Assembly: GCA_024663395.1 (NCBI GenBank)
Contig: JANFAH010000005.1
Span: 2,480,001-2,544,000 of the forward strand
Length of the DNA stretch: 64,000 bases
Direction of reading: 5' to 3'
DNA from: Pisolithus tinctorius
Taxonomy: Eukaryota; Basidiomycota; Agaricomycetes; Boletales; Pisolithaceae
The notes beneath the pieces are model-generated. The model ran no database searches, was not told the DNA's origin, and saw only the letters and a list, made by a program, of their open reading frames with translations. The position numbers and the translations under genes are program-made. This document shows positions 34,697 to 43,678 of this stretch, one piece after another. Positions within the stretch are counted from its first letter, which is position 1. Every line of letters begins with the position of its first letter.

Positions 34697-34767
34697 TTTA
34701 AGTCGTTAAACTCCTAAACCCACAGATATCATTTCTTTGCTCAGATACTCCTGTAACATCACTTACT

Positions 34768-36123
34768 ATGCCTCCTTCAGTTTCAAGTTTCCAGAGCTCT
34801 TTTTATCTTGATGTCTTTTCTTCTTCGTTATCTAATCCTTCAAAAGCACCAGATCCGCTTCCTATTCAGAAAACTGAAAAACAGCTTCATTTTTACTATT
34901 CCCTATCTGACTTTCTTGACTTGTTACATTTTAGAAAAAGCCTTGCTACAGATACAGAAGACTTAGCCGATGAAAAAGGACAGCTGGTGTATGGAGCATA
35001 CAAGCACGTTGATCGTAAAGTCAAGCCCGTGCCTGGAGTCTATCCAGAAGATGCTCGAGTCCAGCGCCAGTTTCCAGAAGACCCCCTCGCATCACTCACA
35101 CCTCTCACATGTCACCCTCCTGTGTTCGTTCCCACAAAGAAGCTTACTCAAGAGCGCCTTACCTCCATGAAGATTAACGCTGATGGCTTTCTCTGGCCAG
35201 AAGAGGAAAAACTTTTTTCGCATGTCATGAAGCTTAATGAGTGTGCCTTGGTGTTTGATGAATCAGAGAGAGGAAACTTTCGTTCAGACTACTTTTCGCC
35301 TTACATCATTCCTGTCCTGCCGCATGAACCATGGGAGTTTCGTAACATTCCAATTCCCCCTGGCATACGAGAACGTGTCATACAGCTTCTTCGGGAGAAG
35401 ATCGCCGCTGGTCTCTATGAGCCGGCCTGATCATCCTATCGCTCCAAATGGTTCTGCGTTATGAAAAAGAGTGGCAAGATCCATATCGTTCGTGATCTAC
35501 AGCCTCTGAATAAGGTTACCATTCGAGACGCTGGTGTTCCACCAATATTGGACAACTTTGTGGAGCCGTTTGCTGGTTGTCAGTGCTACACGGTCTTTGA
35601 TCTATTTTCAGGATTTGATGCACGCCAGCTCCATCCCGATAGCCGAGATCTGACATCCTTCATGATGCCTCTTGGCTTACTGCGCCATACTGCCATGCCT
35701 CAAGGCTACACCAACTTGCCGTTGGAGTTTCAGAATTGTACAGCGTTCATTCTACAGGATGAAATCCCTCACGTTGCCAACGTTTTCATTGATGATCTAC
35801 CAGTCAAAGGCCCTGCGACCCACTATGAAGATGCCGATGGCAATGCCAAAACGTTACCTGAGAATCCCGGCATATGTCGCTTCATTTGGGAACATGCTGT
35901 AGACGTGCATAGAGTCATGCATCGGTTTGCTCATGCCGGCGGAACGTTTTCTGGCTTGAAATCTCAGATCTGCCAGCCTCATGTTATCATTCTTGGTCAA
36001 GCATGCCATCCTCATGGTCGCTCTCCTGACAACCACAAGGTGAAGAAGGTCGTCAACTGGCCAATGCTCGCTACGCCCAAAGATGTTCGCTCATTCCTAG
36101 GTCTCTGTGGTACTGTTCGTATC
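34768..36123 (+). pseudogene. element B pol, first part (reverse transcriptase), split by element C
   Basis: Frame starts at ATG 34768. A TGA at 35428-35430 interrupts it at YEPA*SSYRSKWF, where related Gypsy elements continue in frame. The reverse-transcriptase core follows: VRDLQPLNKVTIRD, FDLFSGFDARQL, TAMPQGYTNLP, and FIDDLPVKGP, which carries the catalytic Asp pair (FIDD instead of YVDD or YLDD). The frame reaches SFLGLCGTVRI and is cut by the insertion of C. It resumes at 43684 with WIANYSQLARPLIDLY. Confidence 0.82.
36119..36123 (+). other. target-site duplication of element C, left copy (GTATC)
   Basis: GTATC directly before the left LTR is repeated at 43679-43683 directly after the right LTR. 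Joining across it restores the pol frame of B. Confidence 0.9.
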
Positions 36124-36652
36124 TGTCAAGTACGGGGACTGTCCGGGTTGAGGCCGGACTGGAGACCAAAGCGGGCGCGAAGCCGAGGGGTCAGGATCAG
36201 GAGTGAAGTCGGGGGTTCAGATGGTTGGACTGTTTGGACTTAGTGACTGAGGAAACAGCGCTATTCCCTTGCGTGGGTCTCAGTCCAAGTCCGAGGCCGA
36301 GACGGGGTTATCAGAGGTAACTTAGTTGATTTCAGACTGAGGTCTACAGGCCGAGTATCTAAGAGTTTATATACCAGAAGTAACTATAGTACGGAGACCG
36401 GTAATGCCGGTCTCGCAAGGATTGCTAAGAGGATTGGTAAGACAGGTATTAGTAACGTATGACTAAGGTAACGGAGACCGGGACAGAGTGGACCGGGGAC
36501 AAGACCGGGGACAGGACTTAACCAAAATGACAGACACTGCAAAGCAGTGTCTACCACGCTAGACCAACTGGAGACACGGGATTGGCGAGGCCGAGGCCAG
36601 ACTGAGTGAGTGCGAGGCTGAGTCCGGCCAGGGTCGAGACATGGCTATGACA
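36124..36652 (-). repeat. 3' LTR of element C (529 bp)
   Basis: Aligned base by base with 43150-43678: same length, 19 mismatches, no indels. All mismatches are transitions at CpG-derived sites. Confidence 0.93.
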
Positions 36653-36653
36653 G

Positions 36654-36665
36654 TATCCCCCTCTT
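36654..36665 (-). other. polypurine tract of element C
   Basis: On the minus strand AAGAGGGGGA lies just before the 3' LTR, as expected for plus-strand priming. Confidence 0.6.
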
Positions 36666-36772
36666 AGGGGTCGAACCCATGAGACCCCTGTGAGAGTGGT
36701 AGGCTGAGTTCGAAAAATTGATACTTGTGGCTCGCTAAGCCCTTTGCGTCTTTCTTTCACATCCTAACCATC

Positions 36773-37848
36773 ATGTCCGACTCTCGACCGACCGTCTCCA
36801 CCGATAACAACAACGAAGGCCGAGTCATGATCGACTGGTCCCAGGTGTCGGAAGATGCCATCAAGTACGACACCGACGACGAGGAGGAGACGATGAGGGC
36901 CAAGGCGAAGGAGAGGAAACGACGAAAGGCGGCTGAACAAGCCCGACGGGAGGAGCAGGCGCGGCTTGAGGCCGAGAGGGCGGCGAGGGAGCAGGCCGAG
37001 GCCGAGAGGATAGTGCAGGAGGCCGAGGAGCAAAGGGTACGTGAGGAGGAGGAGAGATGCAGGGCTGAGGAAGAGAAGGAGGCCGAACGTAAGCGTAAGG
37101 CTGAGACCGGGAAGAGCAGTGAGGCCGGGGCCGGTGGTAATGAGACCGGTAGTGAGGTGAAGAAGGTGGTGATGGATCCCGGGTGAGTTCCTTTTCTTTT
37201 TTAACCTTGTGCATTTTCCCTCCTAACAACGTTTTTAGTTGTACCCGCTGCACCCGGGCGAACACCGTCTGCGAGTTCCTCGTGGACAGTAACAAGAAGC
37301 GGGTTGCCTGCATACAGTGCAACCAGTCCAAAGGCAAGTGCCGGTGGCCTGGGGATGGGAAGGACGCCAAGGCCGGTCCTAAGGCCAAGGCCGACAAAGG
37401 GAAGAAAAGGAAGGCCAACGAAGAGACGCCAGAGCCCAGGCCGAGCCAAAAGAAGCGGGCGAAGTCGAAACCAATTGAGGTGCTGGAGATCGACGAGCCC
37501 GAAGCCGGAGGGAGCGGGCTGAGGGAGGCCGGTGCTGAAAGGTACTCGGGTTTGGAAAACAAGCTCAAGCGACTGATCGAGGCCGCGGGGCTGATTGCCA
37601 ACAACTTGGCCAGCCTCTTCGAACTTTACGAGACCGCGGTCGAAAACTCAGGCCGGATCGCCAACGCACTCGAGGCCATGCTCGATGAGTCATACGGCTT
37701 TGGTATGGCGGTCTCTCCCTCGGACTCAGGCTCGTCTGAGCTCGACTCCGAGGAGATGCGCGAAGAAGCAGAGTGGTTAAAGGCCCACGGCGAGGATGAA
37801 GAGGAGGAGTCCGAGGGGGAGGATGAGAGTATGGCCGAAGCCGAGTAG
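36773..37848 (+). CDS. antisense accessory gene in element C: Zn(II)2Cys6-type protein (339 aa)
   Basis: Exons 36773-37182 and 37239-37848 join in phase (1020 nt). The intron has GTGAGT, a CTAAC branch site and TAG. Residues 1-135 are highly charged (long runs of E, R, A, K) and probably coiled coil. Right after the splice comes CTRCTRANTVC, then 12 residues, then CIQCNQSKGKC. This is exactly C-X2-C-X6-C-X12-C-X2-C-X6-C, the spacing of the fungal Zn2Cys6 binuclear cluster. A basic KKRKANEE..KKRAKSK stretch (likely nuclear signal), a helical segment and an acidic C-terminus follow. It lies between pol and the 3' LTR on the strand opposite to gag-pol. It could be a captured host transcription-factor domain that regulates the element or its targeting. 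The reading frame is fully open. Confidence 0.82.
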
Positions 37849-38045
37849 TTGTCGTAGCGTAGAGTCTTGTAGTCCTTCCTCTGCGAATGTCATATGCAGT
37901 GTCCGGTGTCCGCTCTTGGTCTTGTATAGTAAGTGAGAACAGACAAGAAAAGAAAACATAGTAAGTAAGAGATTAAAGGAACACTAGATACCGATAGGAA
38001 AACAGAAACGGAAACAGAACAGCGAGGCCAGTCGAAGCCGGACCC

Positions 38046-41000
38046 TCACTGGTACGGGCCGGGTTTGGTGGGATAGCGGGAGTGGAACTCTTGTACGAGT
38101 TCAGAAGCGTTGTCTAGCTCTGTAGCTAGTACCCAAGTAGTTTCTTCATCAGTCCCTTTGTAGCCGGTCCACCAGACTAAATACTGAAGCCAACACCGGC
38201 GACGTCGGTTGACCTTAGAGTCGAGGATTTCTGCTACCTCGAACTCTAGATCACCATCGACTTCGACAGGTGGAGGTGGTGGTTGAGTCCGGTTCGGGAT
38301 GGTATTAGGGATGGCTGGCTCGAGTTGGGACACATGGAAGACCGGGTGCACCGCGCGCATTGAGTCCGGCAGGCGCAGTGTGAAAGAGTGGGTACCGGCC
38401 TGAGCTATGACCAGATACGGTCCAAGATTCTTCTCTGAGAGTTTCTTGGAAGGCCGAGTAGACCGGAAGTATTTGGCTTTCACATATACCTGGTCACCGA
38501 CCTTGAAGTCCGGAGCCGGCATGCGTTTAGCATCGGCCGGTCCTTGATAGCGCTGTTGTGCGAGGGTCATCTCCTCACGTAGGTATTGGTGCAGTGAGTC
38601 TAGGTCAACTGCATAGTCACGAGCCCGGGCGGAAGTGAGGTCGTGCTCCGGGTACACCGAGATGTTAGGATGGTAGCCCTTATTAGCGAAGAATGGTGAG
38701 ACACCAGTGGTGGCGCTAGGGGCATTGTTGTATGTGAACTCGGCCAAAGGTAGTAGGTCGGCCCAATTATCCTGCTGGTAGTTGCAGTATACTCGGAGGT
38801 ATTGCTCAAGAGTTTGGTTAGTCCGCTCGGTCTGGCCATCACCTTCGGGGTGGTAGCCCGAGGTGAAATGTAAGCGCATATCTAGGGCCTTACCGAGTGA
38901 CCAGAAGAAGTGGGAGACGAACTCCGAGCCTCGGTCTGAGGTTACATGGGCTGGTACTCCATGCTTCGAAAAGACATGGAGTAGGAATAGTTTGGCGAGT
39001 TCTGGGGCTGTGATAGTGTCGTGGGTGGGGATGAATATGGCCTGCTTAGAAAGCCAGTCAACTACTACGAGGATGGCCGTGAAGCCGGTCGAGGCCAGGA
39101 GTTGCTCAATGAAATCCATAGATATGGAGTTCCATGGCTTCTCCAGCACCGGAAGTTGTTTGAGGAGGCCGTAAGGCCGATGGCGGGGAACCTTAGCCCG
39201 AGCACAGGCCGTGCAAGACCGGACATAGTCCTTGACGAAGGTCCTGAGGCCGGGCCAAGTATACTCACACTGTATGAGTTCTAATGTGCGGTTTTGGCCA
39301 AAGTGGCCGGACAGAGGGTGGTCATGCTTGAGGTGCAAGACCCTAAGGCGAAGGTCATTTGAGTCCGGCACGTAGATCCTTCCATCAAGCCGAAGGAAGC
39401 CAGTATCGTCTACTGACCACTGGGGATCAGACATGTCGGACAGGCGGACTTGTGAGACCGGGTCGTCCGGCAGTGCGGTCAGGATATCATTGTGTAACCT
39501 TTCGACATCCATTAGGGCAACTGCTCGTAAGACCGGGTACTCGAGGTATGTAGCGTGAAGGGAGATTGCTAGTTGCTCTTGGGTGAAGACCGGTCTCAAG
39601 TTCTGTGGGTTCACTCGGGCATAGCCGCTATCCCCCTCTTTGGGGTAGACGTCCCATCGTCTAGTTAGGGCATCGGGCTTAGCCCCGAGCTTACCGGGCC
39701 TGAATCTAATGATCATGTTGAACTGAGACAGGAATTCGGACCAGTGAGCTTGGCGGCGGGTGAGTACTTTAGAGGTGGAGAAGTACTCGAGGTTCTTGTG
39801 GTCGGTAACAACGTCGACCGGAGAGGCCGAGCCCTCAAGGTAATGGCGCCAGGTCCGGAATGCTTCGAAAATAGCAAGCAATTCCTTGTCATGGGTGTCA
39901 TAATTCAATTCCGGGGCCGTCAGAGTCCGGGAGTAGAATGCGACCGGATGGATCTGGCTGTTGCTGCAAGTGATAGAGAGGATGCCAGCAATGGCATAGT
40001 CTGATGCATCGGTCTCGACGGTGATGGGGACCCCGGGGATGAAATGAGTTAAGACCGGCGCGGTGGTGAAGGCGGCCTTGAGGTTGTTGAATGACCAGCG
40101 GCACTCCTCGGAGAAGTTCCAAGGAGCCCCCTTGCGGGTAAGCCGAGTCAGTGGTACAACGATGTCCAAGTAATTGAAAATGAACCAGCAGTAGAAATTG
40201 GCGAAGCCGAGGAAGGACTGTATGTCTTTGACCTTGCGAGGCTCAGGCCAGTCGCAGATGGTCTGGACTTTTTCCTTCGACATCGTGAGGCCGGCAGGGG
40301 AGAGGTGGAATCCGAGGTATTCGACCGAGTCCGAGTGAAACTCACATTTCTCCAGCTTCACATAAAGGCCGTGAAGCTGAAGCCGGCAGAGGACTTCTCG
40401 GACATGCTGCTTGTGAGACTCCTTATCTCCAGAGTAGATCAAGATGTCATCTAGGTAGACGACCACACAGACGTCCAACATATCCGCGAAGATAGTGTTG
40501 ACGAAGCGCTGGAAGGTGGCTGGGGCATTGGTGAGGCCGAAGGGCATCACTAACCACTCGTAAGAACCATACCGAGTCCGGAATGCGGTCTTCCATTCAT
40601 CGCCCGGAGCAATCTGGACGAGATGGTAGGCATGCCGAAGATCAATCTTAGTGTAGATCTTGGCTTGGCTGGGTGAGTCCAAGAGGTCGGAGATGAGTGG
40701 TAGCGGGTATCGGTCTTTCTTAGTGATCTTGTTAAGGCTGCGGAAGTCTACACAGAGTCGGAGGGAGCCGTCCTTCTTTTTGACAAAGAGGACCGGTGCA
40801 GCATAGGGGGAGGAGGTAGGCCGAATGAATCCGGTAGTGAGGTTCTCATTGATGAAGGTCCGGAGAGCTTGCAGCTCGACCAGAGACAGCGAGTAGATGG
40901 TGCCGAGAGGTGGGGTCGTTCCTTCTTCAAGCTCTATTTTCAGGTCGTACTCCCAGTGTGGTGGGAGTGCCGAGGCCTTGGCCTTGCTGAATACATCAGC

Positions 41001-41861
41001 GAAGTCGTGGTACTCCTCCGGTACATTGGGTAAGGCCGGAGAAGGGGAAGCCGAGGCCGATTGGGCTTGAGCTGAGTCCGAGGGGCAGAGCTGAAGTTGG
41101 AATTGGACGGACCCTTCTAGTTTGCAGGCGCGCACAAAGGCGGCTGCGTTGATCAGGGAAACAAGAGGGGCTTTCAGAGGGGTGCGAGCCGGGGAGTCGG
41201 AGACCGGTACAGATGGCACGAGGCCGGGTTGGTCACTAGGACCGGGGTCAGGAAGGCCGGTGGAGACTGGGCTTACAGGGGGTGTCGACGGGGTTGGCAT
41301 TCCTTGTGCAGGAGTCCGGAATGTTAGACTACTCAGTACCCAATCAATCAACGGATTGTAGTGGGTGAGCCAGTCATGTCCGAGAACTATCTTACACTCA
41401 GAATCCAACGGGGCTAAAAACAGGGTTACCGGGGTGACATTGCTGGACGCGAAGCAAATATTGACATCTACTGCTTGGGTTATGGTGAAGGTGGACGTTC
41501 CATCGAAGAGCCGGAGTCGGATTGGTGAGACCGAGTAAGGGGTAAACGAGTGTTGATTAACAAACTGATTATCTATAAAACAATGGGTGGAACCGGAGTC
41601 CACTAAAGTACGAAGCCGAGGTATTTCTGGGTTTTCTAATGTGACACACGGGGTTAAAGAATTCGGGCTGGAAAGAGTGGACGCATTGAGATGAGCCTCC
41701 AAGTTTGCACAACCGGAGTCAACGCAGCTCCCAGATTGTGCGGAGTCCTGGGAGCTGCTACCTATTTTTTTGTCTCGGGGGTAGAACCCGAGCCCGAGGC
41801 CGGTGCGGCCTCGGTGGTGGCCGCAGCGCGAGCCTTGGCCTTTCCGGTTTTCTTGGGGCAT
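38046..41861 (-). CDS. element C pol: protease, reverse transcriptase, RNase H, integrase, chromodomain
   Basis: Open frame of 1271 codons without stops. Translation probably enters by -1 frameshift near 41765-41771. Order: retropepsin motif TLVDSGSTHCFID (about residue 85); reverse transcriptase with LRLCVDFRSLNKIT, the YLDD box near residue 468 and MPFGLTNAPATFQ; RNase H with ETDASDYAIAGIL; integrase zinc finger (H..H..CTAC) and core with TSDRGSEF and GDGQTERTNQTLEQY; C-terminal chromodomain EFEVAEILDSKVNRRRRCWLQYLVWW (about 1200-1265). The chromodomain places it in the chromoviruses, which target methylated-histone chromatin. Pol looks competent, although gag has one stop. Confidence 0.93.
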   Translation of the reverse strand: MPQENRKGQGSRCGHHRGRTGLGLGFYPRDKKIGSSSQDSAQSGSCVDSGCANLEAHLNASTLSSPNSLTPCVTLENPEIPRLRTLVDSGSTHCFIDNQFVNQHSFTPYSVSPIRLRLFDGTSTFTITQAVDVNICFASSNVTPVTLFLAPLDSECKIVLGHDWLTHYNPLIDWVLSSLTFRTPAQGMPTPSTPPVSPVSTGLPDPGPSDQPGLVPSVPVSDSPARTPLKAPLVSLINAAAFVRACKLEGSVQFQLQLCPSDSAQAQSASASPSPALPNVPEEYHDFADVFSKAKASALPPHWEYDLKIELEEGTTPPLGTIYSLSLVELQALRTFINENLTTGFIRPTSSPYAAPVLFVKKKDGSLRLCVDFRSLNKITKKDRYPLPLISDLLDSPSQAKIYTKIDLRHAYHLVQIAPGDEWKTAFRTRYGSYEWLVMPFGLTNAPATFQRFVNTIFADMLDVCVVVYLDDILIYSGDKESHKQHVREVLCRLQLHGLYVKLEKCEFHSDSVEYLGFHLSPAGLTMSKEKVQTICDWPEPRKVKDIQSFLGFANFYCWFIFNYLDIVVPLTRLTRKGAPWNFSEECRWSFNNLKAAFTTAPVLTHFIPGVPITVETDASDYAIAGILSITCSNSQIHPVAFYSRTLTAPELNYDTHDKELLAIFEAFRTWRHYLEGSASPVDVVTDHKNLEYFSTSKVLTRRQAHWSEFLSQFNMIIRFRPGKLGAKPDALTRRWDVYPKEGDSGYARVNPQNLRPVFTQEQLAISLHATYLEYPVLRAVALMDVERLHNDILTALPDDPVSQVRLSDMSDPQWSVDDTGFLRLDGRIYVPDSNDLRLRVLHLKHDHPLSGHFGQNRTLELIQCEYTWPGLRTFVKDYVRSCTACARAKVPRHRPYGLLKQLPVLEKPWNSISMDFIEQLLASTGFTAILVVVDWLSKQAIFIPTHDTITAPELAKLFLLHVFSKHGVPAHVTSDRGSEFVSHFFWSLGKALDMRLHFTSGYHPEGDGQTERTNQTLEQYLRVYCNYQQDNWADLLPLAEFTYNNAPSATTGVSPFFANKGYHPNISVYPEHDLTSARARDYAVDLDSLHQYLREEMTLAQQRYQGPADAKRMPAPDFKVGDQVYVKAKYFRSTRPSKKLSEKNLGPYLVIAQAGTHSFTLRLPDSMRAVHPVFHVSQLEPAIPNTIPNRTQPPPPPVEVDGDLEFEVAEILDSKVNRRRRCWLQYLVWWTGYKGTDEETTWVLATELDNASELVQEFHSRYPTKPGPYQ
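41762..41771 (-). promoter_or_regulatory. programmed -1 frameshift site between gag and pol of element C
   Basis: Read on the minus strand, gag ends ACA AAA AAA TAG. The A AAA AAA heptamer (41765-41771) directly abuts the gag stop. Pol is in the -1 frame and continues from here (DKKIGSSSQDS). Confidence 0.7.
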
Positions 41862-43111
41862 TTGTCAGCGAAGTGACCGGACCCTCCGCAGAACATGCAG
41901 AGGTTTCCATCTATGCGACGCTTGCGTTCCTCGGGGGTAAGCTTTCCATCTTTGCCGAGTTTGCTAGGCTCGGGCTTGGACAAATTGCTGTTATTACTAT
42001 TGCCCGGCTTGGGAGAAGATCCGGAGTTGTTGTTGTTGCCGGCCTTGGATTTGTCTTGGCCAGTCTTGGGCTGACTATTGTTGCCGGAGCCACCGGACTT
42101 GTTGTTACCAGAGTTGGATGAGCCCTGGTGCTTATTCGCCCTTTGGACTTCTTCCTTGCGCTCCCAATAGCGCGCATCTATCTCCTGGGCGAGGTGGCGG
42201 AGCTCATGAAGCGTCCGGGGTTTGCCAACTCGACAAACTTCGTCCTTAATCCAGTCTGGGAGTCCAGAGTAGAAGTGGTGGCACAGCGCACCATCTCCGT
42301 AGCCTCAGACTTGTGAAGCAAGCCGATTGAAGTCGACTACGTATTTATTGATGCGCTGGCTATCTTTCATGTGCAAGTGGTTGAGTTGACTTTCGGCGTC
42401 AGCAACCGGGTCATGGGGTCCGAAGGTGGTTTGCAATTCTAAGACGAACTCCCTCCAGGAGTCCATCCAGAGAGGCCGATCATCGGGATCGTCGAGTCCA
42501 AGTAAGTCCGGCTCGAACCATTCAAGAGCCATACCTTTGAGGTACGACTGGGCGAAGATGACTTTGGTGCGATCGGTCCTGAAAGCCCGAGGTCGGTCTT
42601 GGAAATTAAGCTCGCACTGGATGAAGAACGCGCGAAGCTTCTTGGGGTCGGTACCATCAAAGGTGTCGGGCTCACGTAACTTGGTCCTGCTTGAGGACTC
42701 AGGACTAGTACGGGTGTTGCGAGCCAACAGCTTGATGGCCTTTGCGAGGCTGTCGAAGACTGCGACCGCGGGTTCGGTGTCCGGGTCTGGGAAGTCTGGA
42801 TCGTCTTCCAGATCATTACCTTCTGGGTTATCATCACCGGGATCATCATCGTCTGGGTTGTTGTCATCATCGTCGCCCAGCCCATCATCGCCGGGGTCAC
42901 CCTTGGGGATGGGAGCAGTGGGACAACGTGGGGTGGGGGTGTTAGATGTGTGGGCTGAGAAGCCCCTGAAAGGACTGACGGGGTCTGGGGAGCGCCTAGT
43001 GGTGCCCAACGCAGCTAGAGCTGTTTCGCGGCGGGCCCCACTGGCTGAAGCGGAGTCGGGGTTAGTGGCAGAACGACCACGGGGAGGTTGAAAACGAGTC
43101 TTGGTTGCCAT
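41762..43111 (-). pseudogene. element C gag with one in-frame TGA
   Basis: Frame of 450 codons from ATG 43111 (MATKTRFQPPRGRS). Acidic linker, then gag core (LREPDTFDGTDPKKLRAFF, KVIFAQSYLKGMALEWFEP, INKYVVDFNRLASQV). A TGA at 42305-42307 follows, where LASQV-x-GYGDGAL fits CGA (Arg). After it come an Asn/Gly/Ser-rich linker and a CCHC knuckle CMFCGGSGHFADKC. If the TGA is respected, only the first 268 residues are made and pol cannot be reached. Confidence 0.85.
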
Positions 43112-43149
43112 GATGGTTTAGACCCACACAAGTGGTGAGTCTGAAATAC

Positions 43150-43678
43150 TGTCAAGTACGGGGACTGTCCGGGTTGAGGCCGGACCGGAGACCGAAGCAG
43201 GCGCAAAGCCGAGGGGTCGGGATCAGGAGTGAAGTTGGGGGTTCAGATGGTTGGACTGTTTGGACTTAGCGACTGAGGAAACAGCGCTATTCCCTTGCGT
43301 GGGTCTCAGTCCGAGTCCGAGGCCGAGACGGGGTTATCAGAGGTAACTTAGTTGATTTCAGACTGAGGTCTACAGGCCGAGTATCTAAGAGTTTATATAC
43401 CAGAAGTAACTATAGTACGGAGACCAGTAATGCCGGTCTCGCAAGGATTGCTAAGAGGATTGGTAAGACAGGTATTAGTAATGTATGACTAAGGTAACGG
43501 AGACCGGGACAGAGTGGACTGGGGACAAGACTGGGGACAGGACTTAACTGAAATGACAGACACTGCAAAGCAGTGTCTACCGCGCTAGACCAACTGGAGA
43601 CATGGGATTGGTGAGGCCGAGGCCGGACTGAGTGAGTGCGAGGCCGAGTCCGGCCAGGGTCGAGACATGGCTATGACA
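43150..43678 (-). repeat. 5' LTR of element C (529 bp)
   Basis: Partner of 36124-36652. It is the 5' LTR with respect to the minus-strand genes. The target duplication GTATC follows at 43679-43683. Confidence 0.93.

Larger units (their letters stand above)
36124..43678 (-). mobile_element. element C: chromovirus-type Ty3/Gypsy retrotransposon (7555 bp), inserted in pol of B
   Basis: Two 529-bp LTRs (36124-36652 and 43150-43678) with TG..CA ends and a perfect 5-bp target duplication. Gag and pol lie on the minus strand, opposite to B. Pol ends in a chromodomain. A spliced gene on the plus strand sits between pol and the element's 3' LTR. It is the youngest layer of the nest. Confidence 0.93.
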
